Origin: Lactarius indigo
Lineage: Eukaryota > Basidiomycota > Agaricomycetes > Russulales > Russulaceae
Length of the DNA stretch: 64,000 nt
Assembly: GCA_025766275.1 (NCBI GenBank)
Contig: JAFKAC010000117.1
Coordinates: 88,501 to 152,500, forward strand
Direction of reading: 5' to 3'
Under the pieces are notes generated by a model. That model was not told where the DNA came from. It ran no database searches and worked only from the letters and a program-made list of their open reading frames with translations. Shown piece by piece: positions 1 to 9,978 of the stretch; position 1 is the first letter of the stretch; each line of letters begins with the position of its first letter. Position numbers and translations under genes: made by a program.

Positions 1-1475
1 CAGACAAGCACAAGAACATACCAACAAAGGTATCAGTGGAGAAGAAGCATCCAAAAGTCAACAATCTCCCAGTAGGGGAAATACACCAGCAGATGACACC
101 AGCCTAGGAGCTATTGGCAAACATATTATATGACGAACTGAGTCTCCTACCATTCACGCTACCAAACCAGAAGTAATCCACATTCACAGTCCAGCTGTCG
201 CAATGGCCACCACGATGATCACACAAGAAGAGATACAACTAGCCTCTGACACCATAGATCAGATGGCCTGAGAAGAACAACAATGTATTGCACAAGAAGC
301 ACAAGCCATACTGGCACCTATTAATCCACACACTGGTTATTGAATGACAGATGACAATGTAGCAATCCATCGTGCTATTGGACCTGATGTACCCGATCCC
401 CCTAGTGGAGGAGGACCTCCTGGTGACCTACCAGGAGGAGGGCCACCACCACAAGGAGGCAGATTTGGAGGATTCCCTGGAGGATTCCCAGGAGGACCAC
501 CAGGGGGAGGACATCCTGGAGGAGGATTACCAGGTGCAGGTCCCATCATTCCTCCCCAAAATAACAAGTTAGCTGGCAAAGCACCCACAGTATTCAACGT
601 AGAACGCACCAAAGTTGAAGTGTTTCTCACACAATGGCACATTTATTGGGGCATAAATGCAGACGAAGGCATAATGGCCACACCCTATCGACACACCCTC
701 CTTTTCCCATCTTACATCAAAGGCGTCAACGTCAGCAAATGGGTACTGGCCATGCTTACATGGCTCAATGGCCAAATACAAGCCGGCATACCCCAAACAA
801 GTGAAGGACTGTGGAACAAAATAACGCGCAGCTTCATGCAATGCTTCCGAAACACCATGGAACAAGAGCAAGCCCAATACGAGCTTAAGAAGGGCCTTAA
901 GATGATTGGGGGCAACCTAGATGAGTATTGCACTCAATTTGAACAACTAATATGCCATGCTCAGTACCGGCTTGACAATCTGCAGACGCTTGATTTATTT
1001 GCAAGCAGGCTACCAAAAGACCTATACAAAAAGGTCTACACCCTTGACAACTCCCAAAATTATCATGAGTGGAAGGAAGCAGCCACCACCCATCAACAAC
1101 AATATCTCCATCTCAAGGCAGTCTTGAACAAAGGGGTTCCTCAATGACAAGGGCAAGGACGACAACATCAGCAACATCAATGGCAAGGACTCCCAAAAAG
1201 CTCTTGGCAACCTAGGAATCTATGAAGGGATCCAAACGCAATGGACACCTCCACAGACCAAATTCGAGGGCGGTTGGCTGGAGCTGAAGACATTCTCACT
1301 CCACGCCCCCCATATTGACCATGAGGAGGATTTTTGCAAAGGGGAGGAGGACGTAACAATTAAAGGCCAGTCACCTGTTATAACTGTGGAAAGGATGGAC
1401 ACATGGCCTGAGATTGCAGATCACCACAAGGAGGTTATCAACAACCTCAAGCATCAACCAGTTGGTATATCAATA
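1..1475 (+). pseudogene. gag: gag of element A1 (5' end missing)
   Basis: Degenerate Gag. The first 340 bases match the acidic N-terminal part of family A Gag but carry stops. The longest open stretch starts at 344 with the Gly/Pro-rich linker. The capsid-like segment at about 590-1120 has the family motif FLTQWHIYWG, and a CCHC knuckle lies near 1378-1425. The knuckle has a stop in place of an arginine (CGA-to-TGA type). Homology ends near 1475, where a reversed LTR1 fragment begins. The Gly/Pro tract makes long open frames on the opposite strand, which I do not count as genes. Confidence 0.8.
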
Positions 1476-1705
1476 CTGACATCACAATAAAGATAACGCT
1501 ACAAAGAGAACAAGGGATGAAGTACAATGAAATGTCCAGAGTGTTCTACATGATGTCATTGTACATGATGTCATAGATAAGCTAAGAAGTCTGAGATTGT
1601 ACAGATCATATAATCTAATCTACAGGTCCAATATATCTTATCTAAAGCAGTCCATATCTGCAAGTCCTTTAGAGCCGCTAACTGTGCGCGGGTCACTTAT
1701 CAACA
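1476..1705 (-). repeat. Partial LTR of family LTR1, reversed
   Basis: About 230 bases match the first part of LTR1 read in reverse. They end in CTTATCAACA, as the complete reversed copy ending at 6774 does. The gag side is truncated. Gag lies on its left and the integrase C-terminus on its right, so it marks the place where most of A1 pol was lost. The left edge is approximate. Confidence 0.7.
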
Positions 1706-1788
1706 CTAGTGGCTAAGCGCGACAGACCTTTTAAGGTTGTTCAGGTGGTGTCTCCTGTCAACTATCGCCTCAAACTTCCCACACAGTG

Positions 1789-2375
1789 TGTTACAATTTC
1801 TGTCTGCTTGGACTCATTCTTTTCCTACTTTACTTTTCCTTTCCCAATCCTTCACAAGCCCTGTATGATTACACAGACCTTATGATTACTTGGTTCCTAT
1901 CATGCGCCCTGCTTATCAACGATCTCTTTTGATAAGGCTTGACATGTGCTAGTTTCCACTTCCTTCTCACTCACATGCAAGCCCACATGATTCACCTTTG
2001 TTCCCAGTATAACCATGCCTTGTTCTCCTTATGTTTCTCCTTTTGTTTCTCAAGTTGGCGATGGCACCATCTGTTTGTAATGGCCATACAGCCCCATTTG
2101 TATTTAAGCCTAGCTCTACCTAGCCTGTACGGTAGACTAGACTTCTTGTGTAATACTACACTCATCTAACACAGAACACCTTTGAGCTTTTCCTTGTCTC
2201 ACGATTCTTATCTCCACTAGGTCTTCGAGCCTTAGCCTTCCTCTACAGTCCAAGTGACTTGTGTCCTTGTGATCCTTGTGCATCACCCTACTGAAGTCGA
2301 GCCATCAAGCTCGTGCTACCACGTATTGACTGACTTAGTACAGGTTGTACTTAATGCCCCTATAGTGGCGTTACA
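1789..2375 (+). repeat. Solo LTR, family LTR2
   Basis: 587-bp LTR beginning TGTTACAATT and ending GTGGCGTTACA. It is flanked by the 5-bp duplication CAGTG (1784-1788 and 2376-2380). A TATTTAA box at 2101 is followed by an inverted repeat (TCTACC 2115-2120, GGTAGA 2131-2136). It matches the 3' LTR of element E at 34425-35003 and the reversed copy at 5352-5940. No internal region is attached, so it is a solo LTR left by LTR-LTR recombination. Confidence 0.9.
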
Positions 2376-2463
2376 CAGTGGAGCATCTACAATGTCTTCC
2401 ACATAGATCTTCTCACACCTTATCGTGAGACACCCATGCATGGACCAAATTATCAGTGCCCAC

Positions 2464-3870
2464 TGTTGATAAGTAACCCTTGCGCACTTAGCGGCTTGTA
2501 CAGACCAGACTTGTGTCACGGACGCTCTATTTTCGCCTTATTTTTCTGTATTTTTATGGATTTATTTGGTTAAGATACGAGTTTCCAACGTTGTGTCAAA
2601 CATCCAAGTCCTTATCATTAGATATGATAAGATGGTTAGTCACGTGATGCCAACATGTGCACCCACAAGCACGTGACCCTGAGATAGTAATTTCCGTATT
2701 GGATGTTACCTCTTTAGGTCACCTTCCTCATCTAGTACAGTAGTTTCTCATTGGACGATAAGCAGGGAACATTCTAGATAGTTCTAGACTAGGTTGTTAT
2801 AGGGTTGTGACTCATAGATAAGGACACGTCATTGTTCTGTCAACGTTAATGACTGTGCATCAGTCAGCACAATAGATAACGCTATAAATAGATACGACAC
2901 GTCAGCGTCTGACTCATTACTATTATGTGCACCTTTAGTAATAAGGTTTAGTAGTAATTCGAACTCAGCCGCAGTAGAGTATATAAACCCTCATGTAGCG
3001 TCCTGAGTGGAACCAACTTGTCCTCTTGGTTCTCCACTCAGGTGCGTATTCACTTGTACTTCCCTCACTCTTCACCAATACCAACTTGTCCTCTTGGTTC
3101 TCCACTCAGCGTGCCACAGCATGATCACCAGACCTTTGGACTTGTATAAAGTCCTCACGTGTGTCTACTCTCCGTTGTGCCTGTACGTTCGGCGCGTGAC
3201 TTGTCTCCGCGCTAGGCTTGGGTGTGCTCCCAGTTCAGTTCGCTAACCTTCACCTTGGTCTAGTTGTAAGCGATAAGTCATACCGCTACAACTTGCAGCA
3301 TGGACTGCTTTAGATTAGATATACAGGACTTGTAGATTAGATACTGTTTGATCTGTACAATCTGGACTTACCATTGCGTCATCTATGACATCACTGTACT
3401 TCTATGACATCATACATCCAGACTCTGCATTGTATAACACCTTTGTACTTTCCTTTGTTCCATACTTAGCTTTATCTTTATTATGATGTCACTATGATAT
3501 CATTTGCTTCTGGACTCTCCTTATTCTTTCCTCCCTTGTTCTCAGAACATCCACTCCTTTGTCCGTTTGTAGAACAATACTTCCTTGTACTGCGTGACTT
3601 AGTGTTACATCCCTTGTACAGTGTCACTACCAGAAAGTGTATAAGTAGAGTACCATGTACGCTCCTGGTCCACATCAGTTCTCACTGCTTGTGTGCCAGG
3701 TCAGCCTCTTCTCTCTAAAACCTAAACATCATCAGTTCTCACTGCTTGTGTGCCAGACACTCTTGCTTTACCTTGCTTGACTCCAGTTGCTGCTTTCCAG
3801 CCACCCAGCCTATCTCACCACAGTCCTCTTAGTCCACTGTGAGTATGCTACCTTTGAGTGCTGTTCATCA
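2464..3870 (+). repeat. Solo LTR, family LTR1, split by LTR3
   Basis: Begins TGTTGATAAG, ends TTCATCA, and is flanked by CCCAC (2459-2463 and 3871-3875). The LTR3 copy at 2514-3290 sits inside it. Without that insertion and one duplication it is about 625 bp, longer than the 559-bp copy at 3985. Part of the excess is a tandem duplication of a segment near 3674-3760. A TATA box of the form TATAAGTA lies near 3640. Confidence 0.9.
2514..3290 (+). repeat. Solo LTR, family LTR3, nested in LTR1
   Basis: 777-bp LTR beginning TGTCACGGAC and ending ACCGCTACA. It is flanked by ACTTG (2509-2513 and 3291-3295). TATATAAA lies at 2980-2987. An inverted repeat (GAACCAA 3010-3016, TTGGTTC 3026-3032) follows about 25 bases downstream. 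A 29-bp direct repeat at 3013-3041 and 3081-3109 includes one arm. It is the only copy of this family in the window. Confidence 0.88.
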
Positions 3871-3984
3871 CCCACCTCTGGATTTGGTCAATAATGAAGA
3901 AGAATACAAAGTCAAGAAGATTCTAGACTCTCGGTGATTCGGCAGAAGATGTCGACTCCAGTACCTTGTCAAATGGAAGGGTTA

Positions 3985-4543
3985 TGTTGATAAGTGACCC
4001 TTGTGAACTTAGCAGCTCTAACGGCCCGGACTTACAGATATGGACTGCTGTAGATTAATTAGGACCGCTTTAGATTAGATTTGATCTGTACAATCTCGGA
4101 CCCCTTGTAATTTCTTATCTATGACATCACTGTACCATGACATCATGCGGACTCCTCTAGAACTGTCATTGTACTACACCTTTGTTCTCTCTTTAGATAT
4201 ATCCTTATTGTGATGTCACTGTGATATCATCTTAGTCTGGACTCTTATTGTTTTCATGCTCCTTGTTCCCCATCTGTACATTCCTTTTGTCCACATGTAG
4301 AACAACGTCCCTTGTACTCTGTGACCCTATGTTACATCCTTGTAGTAGTGTCACACCTGTAAACAGTATAAGTAGTGTACCATGTACGCTCCTGGTCCAC
4401 ATCAGTTCTCAAACTGCTTGTGTGCCAGACTCTCTTGCTTCACCTGCAACCTCCCTGTTACACCTCTGCTTCCAGCACTCAAGTATATCTCACCACAGTC
4501 CTCTTACCACTGTGAGTATACTGTCTATGTCTGCTGTTCATCA
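3985..4543 (+). repeat. Solo LTR, family LTR1
   Basis: 559-bp LTR, TG...CA ends, flanked by GGTTA (3980-3984 and 4544-4548). It interrupts the A1 chromodomain codon for codon after WKGY. TATAAG lies at 4367-4372. An imperfect inverted repeat (GTGTACCA 4375-4382, TGGTCCAC 4393-4400, 7 of 8 paired) lies just downstream. Confidence 0.92.
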
Positions 4544-4820
4544 GGTTATCCTGACTCTGATAATCAATGGATAGATAAAGATGACATCTTTGCCGATGAA
4601 GCCATACAGGAGTTCAAACATTCTAACCCTGCCACAGAAACACATATAAGGGCTGCCATTCATTGTGTTAAGTCCCCATCATCCACTCCTCTCATGTCCT
4701 CTACTTGACACAATGACCAGCTTGCACTCCTCTCCACTCTCGTCAACAACTCCTCCACCATGCTTGTTAACCCCAACTCCACTGACAATGCCATGACCAT
4801 TAGAGCTACAACCCTCGGAA

Positions 4821-5351
4821 GTGCCACCATGCAGCATGAGGATGATGGGCCTATCACTACTGAAGAATTGTACCAGACACTGCAATGATTCCCTGTGCCC
4901 CTACAGGGAACTCTCAACAATGATCCAGCAACAACTCAGCCAACACCTCCACCAATGTATGCCCTTACCAACCCCAACACTGGTGAGCCCAAAATGTTCA
5001 TCACTGAAGATGAGCTCTTTTGGCTTCAAGCAGCTGTCCCATGCAGTGCAACCGCCAAACACCATGCAGAAGTATGCACAAGAATGGAAGGAAATGGCAG
5101 TGTGGTGGCAGCAGGAGCAACTGCATATCGCTACCTGCCATCACAAGATGAGGCAGGAGCAGAAGGAGTACTGGACAAAGTTGAGGATGAAGACAAGCTT
5201 GGAGACCATTACCCCATCAGGCACACATTCCTTGAACATGAATTCTATGCTGAAGATCCAGCAGCCACTCCCTTCCTCATTGATGCATCAGGGAACCCCT
5301 TGCACCAAGGAAGAGTTGCCATGGCACAAGCAGCTCGTTATACACCAATGG
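4821..5351 (+). other. Overlapping +1 reading frame in the A1 pol tail
   Basis: An open frame shifted +1 relative to pol runs from about 4821 into the LTR2 insertion at 5352. It matches, in protein sequence, the same-phase frames of A2, A3, B1 and C2, including the WQQEQLHIA segment. An upstream in-frame TGA near 4795 separates it from the conserved ATG at about 4704. Whether any copy is translated is unknown. Confidence 0.3.
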
Positions 5352-5940
5352 TGTAACGCCACTACAGGGGCATTAGGTACAACCTGTACCAAGTCAGTCA
5401 ATATGCAGTAGTGCAAGCTCAATGGCCTGACTTCAGTAGAATGATGCACAAGGATCACAAGGACATTAGTCACTTGGACCATAGAGGAAGGCTAAGGTGC
5501 AAAGACCTAGCAGAAGTGGGGGATCACAAGACAGGGAAAAGCACAAAGGTGTTCTGCATGTAGACAAGTGTAGTATTACGCAAGAAGTCTAGTCTACCAT
5601 ACAAGCTAGATAGAACTAGGTTTAAATAACGATGGAACTGTGTGGCTACTACAAACAGATGGTGTCATCACCAACTTGAGGATCAAAGGGAGAAGCATAA
5701 AGGGGACAAAGTGTAGATATAAGTGGAACAAAGGCAGATCATGTGGGCTCACACATGAGTGAGGATAAGATGGAAACTAGCACATGTCAAGCTTTATCAG
5801 AAGAGATTGTCGATAAGCAAGGCGCACGATAGAAATCAGGTAATCGTAAAGTCCATGTAATCGTACAGGGCTCATATGGTGTTGGGGATGGAAAAGTAAA
5901 GTGAAGAAAGAATGAGTCCAGAAGACAAGAAATTGTAACA
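5352..5940 (-). repeat. Solo LTR, family LTR2, reversed
   Basis: 589-bp reversed LTR2. It reads TGTAACGCC at its left edge and GAAATTGTAACA at its right, flanked by AATGG (5347-5351 and 5941-5945). It interrupts the A1 pol tail just after the codons for YTPM. Confidence 0.92.
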
Positions 5941-6233
5941 AATGGGCAAGCGAGACCCAGCAACCCGAGCAGTCATCCCTGAGGGGTTCTGGGTCAATCA
6001 AGGACCCCATTACATTCCATTCCTGATCAAACTCCCCAATGGACCAATGGTACAGGTGTCCCATATACAGGTTATCAGAGGAGGAGACCCCTTCATACTT
6101 GGACTAGCTCCAGGATCGGGGTTTCTTCATGGTAAACCCCTCTATGCCATGCCACATCTCCCCAAAGACAACCACACCATTATCCCCCATGAAGAGTACT
6201 TCATGCTTCGTGACTGTCACCCCACTGACCTAT

Positions 6234-6774
6234 TGATGAACAGCACAGATAGAGAGCATACTCACAGTGGCAAAGATGACTGTGGTGAGATATGCAGAGG
6301 GTGCTTGAAGCAGCAACAGGGAAGTTGTCAGGCAGAGTAAAGCAAGTGAAGTCTGGCACACAACAGAGTGAGAACTGATAATAGCATTACAGAGGAGAGG
6401 AGGCGTGACACTAGTACAAGGCACTAGTACAAGGGCAGTAACTACAAGTCACAGAGTACAAGGGATGCATTGTTCTACAACAGGACAAAGGAGTGTGTAC
6501 AAGGAGAACAAGGTGTATAGAACAAAAGAAAGTCTAGACAAGTATAATATCATAGTGACATCACAATAAAGATAACACTAGAAAGAGAACAAAGGATGGA
6601 GTACAATGAAGAGTCTGGAGTAGTCCATATGATGTCATTGTACAGTGATGTCATGGAAGTGCTAGATTGTACAGATCAAATCTAATCTACATAAGTCCAA
6701 TATATCTAATCTATAGCAGTCCATATCTGCAAGTCCATTAGAGCTGCTAAGTGCACACAGGCTACTTATCAACA
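6234..6774 (-). repeat. Solo LTR, family LTR1, reversed
   Basis: 541-bp reversed LTR1. Left edge TGATGAACAG, right edge CTTATCAACA, flanked by CCTAT (6229-6233 and 6775-6779). It interrupts the last part of the A1 pol tail. Its TATA box and start-site repeat read on the minus strand. Confidence 0.92.
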
Positions 6775-7038
6775 CCTATTACTTACGCGCATTGGGGATG
6801 TCACTCTCATTGAAGAGTTGTGCTGCTACCGGCAGTTCGCCTTTGCCAAGGACCAGTTGGAGAGGCGAATTAGGCAACTCCAAGAAGAGAAGTATATGGT
6901 GGCAGAGGATAAAAAGGCCAGTATCTACTGTCTCAAACGCACTAACATACTGGGACGGATGGAGGACAAGGCAGAATGGATGAGACAGGAATCGAAAGCA
7001 GATTAGTGAGGTGGGCCTCACTCCTGAAAAGGGGGTGA

Positions 7039-7544
7039 TGTTATGGTACAGACTATTATGGATTGCAGATGACTCATAGCCGGTTATGACTATGGCCCAA
7101 TACTAGTGTTAGTCATGGACTCTTACATTGCATCAGTCAGCATAGTAGTTCGCATGTGATTGTGACTTGTGTATGACTCATTCCTAGGATAGTTGTACTA
7201 GGGTTCAAGCTAGTTACACTATTGGTTACCTATTATTCTAGTGGTGCTTTAAAGCCCGCACATATCTGTATAAGTAGTTGTTCTAGAAGACCAAGAGTCC
7301 CCATCTTGGTCTTCTTCAATCCACTATCTTGACTTGTCTCCTGTCTACCTTAGTCTCTGACTAAGTGTGCTTCCACTTCTATCCACCAAGGGATAGCACT
7401 TCTTCATCTTTGCTGCAGCGTGTGCCAAGAGGGCCCCTGTTCAGCTTGCGTTGGGTTGACACGTGATCCCCATTCGCTCATCTTTCACTAAGTTGTCTAT
7501 GCCTACCAGAGTCCAAGTTGGACTAACACCAGTGGAGCATAACA
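7039..7544 (+). repeat. 3' LTR of A1
   Basis: 506-bp LTR beginning TGTTATGG and ending GCATAACA. It is preceded by the purine tract AAAAGGGGGTGA (7027-7038), the plus-strand primer. It matches the reversed LTRs of A2 and A3. A TATAAG box near 7270 and the GACCAAGA / TCTTGGTC inverted repeat near 7290-7315 are present. Confidence 0.9.
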
Positions 7545-7956
7545 CTACACTTGATCTTGCTAGTGCACAGAGTCTAACAGGTGTGATGCGTTGATATAGT
7601 TCAACTGCAAAGACTTCAAAGTGTCCTGATCAGGGACTGAGGTAGGGGATGCACAAGAAGAGGGGAATAGAGCGAGGTCACACCAAAGTACAAAGGCAAG
7701 GTTGCTAGATTGCAAATGAAGCCAAGTCTGGCTTCCTACAGTCTATAGTACAAGTTTATATAGGGCGAGGTTCCAAACAACATGAACACAAGCCCATACA
7801 GTAGTAAAGAGACTAAATGGATCAAGGAGATACTCAGATCAAAGGAACAGTGCCAGAAGTAACAATAGCTTCTTTGGTAACAAAGCACAGAACAAAAGGG
7901 GAAAGAACATGAGGGAGACATACTGCAACTGAGGTCCAAAGCATTGGATCATAACA
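7545..7956 (-). repeat. 3' LTR of a zinc-tail element, family LTR4, truncated
   Basis: Matches the inner and left-hand parts of the complete LTR4 at 28935-29516 but lacks about 167 bases at the A1 side. Read on the minus strand it begins TGTTATGATC right after a purine-rich stretch following the stop codon at 7968-7970. That makes it the 3' LTR of the element whose tail is at 7968-8283. A1 appears to have inserted into it (predicted duplication CTACA). Confidence 0.75.
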
Positions 7957-7967
7957 TGAGCCCCTCT

Positions 7968-8283
7968 CTAAGTCAACTCTCCCTTGAGTGCTTTGAAGTC
8001 TATCAAGTCATAGACATTGTTGTCCCCATTGTTGGAGGGAGTGTTTTCACAAGGGAGAGGGCAGCGGTGTTTGTGAAGGAAATTGAAGGGGCCATAGGCC
8101 CCACACTTGCGACAATTTTTGTACTTGGGGCACTTGATCTCTTTATGGCTGTTGCTAGTGAAACACTTGCCACACCACTGAGTATTGTTATGGACTGGAC
8201 TTGTTTTTCAACTATACCTTAACTTCTTACTTACACTTATGTTCGTGGGAAGGTCTTTCCTTTCTTGGCTTTCCCTTTCTTGG
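7968..8283 (-). pseudogene. C-terminal zinc-binding tail of a Ty3-type element
   Basis: The minus strand encodes the Cys/His cluster WCGKCFTSNSHKEIKC, followed by a KCGAYGP segment and LHKHRC, then ends at TAG (7968-7970). The spacing and many residues match the end of element E at about 34197-34310 (WCGWCF, CHKCGARGP). Upstream codons on the 8224-8283 side contain stops. A2 cuts the gene at 8283, with CTTGG at the edge. It could be mistaken for a host zinc-finger gene, but the purine tract and LTR4 next to the stop identify it as retroelement. Confidence 0.65.
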
Positions 8284-8792
8284 TGTTACGCTCCACCAGC
8301 ATTAGTCCGACTTGGACTTGAGATGGGCATAATTGACTTAGCGAAGATTAGGCAAATGGGGATCACGTGTCAACCCAACGCAAACTGAACAGGGGCACTC
8401 CGGCACACACTGCAGCAAAAGGTAAAGAAGTACTATCCCTTGGTGGATAGAAGCGGAGAGGCACTCAGCAAGGAGCTAAGGCAGACAAGAGATGATTCAA
8501 GAAGGTGGATTGAAGAAGACCAAGATGGGGACTCTTGGTCTTCCGAGACGACTACTTATACAGATACACGTGGGCTTTAAAGCACCGCTAGAACAACAAA
8601 AGACCAATAGCGTAACTAGCTCGAACCCTAGTACAGCTATCCTAGGAATGAGTCATACATGAGTCGCAATCACATGTGAACTACTATGCTGACTGATGCG
8701 ATGTAAGAGTCCATGACTAATATCAATACCAGACCATAGTCATAACCAGTCATGAGTCATATGTGATAAGTCCAGAAGTCCGTACCGTAACA
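8284..8792 (-). repeat. 3' LTR of A2
   Basis: 509-bp reversed LTR, left edge TGTTACGCTCC, right edge ACCGTAACA. The adjacent TCACCCCCTTTT (8793 on) is the complement of the purine tract. It contains the AAGACCAAGA / TCTTGGTCTT repeat and a TATAAG box on the minus strand. Confidence 0.92.
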
Positions 8793-9258
8793 TCACCCCC
8801 TTTTCAGAAGTGAGGCCCACCTCACTAGTCTGCCCTTGATTCCTGCCTCATCCGTTCAGCTTCATCCTCCATGTGCGCCAATATGTTAGCCCATTCCAGA
8901 TGATAGAGACTGTCCTTTTTGTCCTCTGCTACCATATACCTCTCCTCCTGTAGTTGCCGAATCCGCCTCTCCAGTTGGTCTTCGGCAAAGGTGAACTGCC
9001 AGAATCGGCGCAATTCTTGAATGAGGGTAACATCCCCAATGCGCATTAGTAGTAGGTCAATGGGGTGATGGTCGCGGAGCATGAAATACTCCTCATGGGG
9101 GATGAAGGCCTGGTTGTTCTTGGGGAGGTGTGGCATAGTGTAGAGCGGTTTGCCATAGAGGAAACCCGACCCCAGAACTAGTCCGAGTATGAAGGGGTCT
9201 CCTCCATGGATAACCTATACGTGGGATGCTTGTATCATTGGTCTGTTGGGGAGTTTGA

Positions 9259-9978
9259 TCAGGAACGGAATGTAATCGGGTCCTCAATTGATCCGGAACC
9301 CCTCAGGGATGACTGCCCTGGTTGCTGGGTCTCGTTTGCCCATTGGTGTATAATGAGCCGCTTGTGCCACGGCAACTTGTCCTCGGTGTAAAGGGTTCCC
9401 CGCTGCGTCGATGAGGTAGGGAGTGGCGGCTGGATCTTCAGCATAGAATTCATGTGTAAGGAATGTGTGCCTGATGGGGTAGTGGTCTCTAAGCTCGTCT
9501 TCATCCTCAACTTTGTCCAATACTCCCTCCACTCCTTCATCATTCGGTGTCGGCAGGCGGTGATATGCAGTTGCTCCTGCTGCCACCGCGCCACCGTCTC
9601 TTTCCATTCTTGTTTGTACTTCTGCATGGCGTTTGGCGGTTTCACCGCGTGAGACAGCTGCTTGAAGCCAAAATAATTCATCTTCGGTGATGAAGGCTTC
9701 AGGCTCACCGGTGTTGGGGTTTGTGAGGGCGTACATTGGCGGAGGTGCTGGTTGAGTTGTTGTTGGATTGTCGTTGAGAGTTCCCTGTATGGGCATAGGG
9801 AATTGTTGCAGTGTCTGCTGCAGTTCTTCAGCAGTGATAGGCCCACCGTCCTCATGCTGCACGGCGGTACTGCCGACGGTTGCAGTTCTAGTGGTTGCGG
9901 TGTCGTTGGTGGAGTCGGGGTCAACAAGTGTGGTGGTGGAGTTGTTGACAAGAGTGGAGAGGAGTGTGAGCTGGTCAT
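9259..9978 (-). other. Overlapping +1 reading frame in the A2 pol tail
   Basis: Open frame of 239 codons in phase +1 relative to pol, starting at a conserved ATG (MTSSHSS). It holds the conserved segment WQQEQL...WTKLRMK and ends in GSGSIEDPITF. The TGA that closes it corresponds to CGA in A3, where the frame runs on. It may be a shadow of the pol tail; see the finding on this frame. Confidence 0.3.

Larger units (their letters stand above)
1706..7006 (+). pseudogene. pol: pol of A1: integrase C-terminus, chromodomain and tail, in pieces
   Basis: Coding pieces of family A pol survive at 1706-1788, 2376-2463, 3871-3984, 4549-5351, 5946-6233 and 6780-7006. In order they encode the GPF/Y-like segment, the region with HIDLLTPYRETP, the chromodomain (LQYLVKWKGY, split by an LTR after the last shared codon), the post-chromodomain tail, and a terminal coiled segment ending at TAG 7004-7006. 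Removing each LTR and one copy of its target duplication restores the frame at the junctions. Stops are also present, for example inside the chromodomain near 3935. Confidence 0.8.
1..7544 (+). mobile_element. Ty3/gypsy element A1, 3' portion, heavily interrupted
   Basis: Remains of a plus-strand chromovirus of family A. The window opens inside gag, and most of pol is missing. The integrase C-terminus, chromodomain and tail follow in order, then a purine tract and the 3' LTR. The order matches copies A2 and A3. Five separate LTR insertions split the coding sequence, and a partial LTR marks the gag-pol deletion. After the 3' LTR the next five bases are CTACA, and the following LTR4 copy begins mid-sequence there. 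I infer that A1 inserted into an LTR4, whose other half lies left of the window. Confidence 0.85.

Noticed and set aside
337..642. Pro-rich minus-strand frame (and counterparts at 14627-14902, 41503-41769 and 62812-63135)
   Set aside because: These mirror the Gly/Pro linker of Gag. Gly/Pro codons read as Pro/Gly on the other strand and stay open by composition.
7968..8283. Host zinc-finger gene
   Set aside because: The purine tract and LTR after its stop, and the match to the end of element E, identify it as retroelement.
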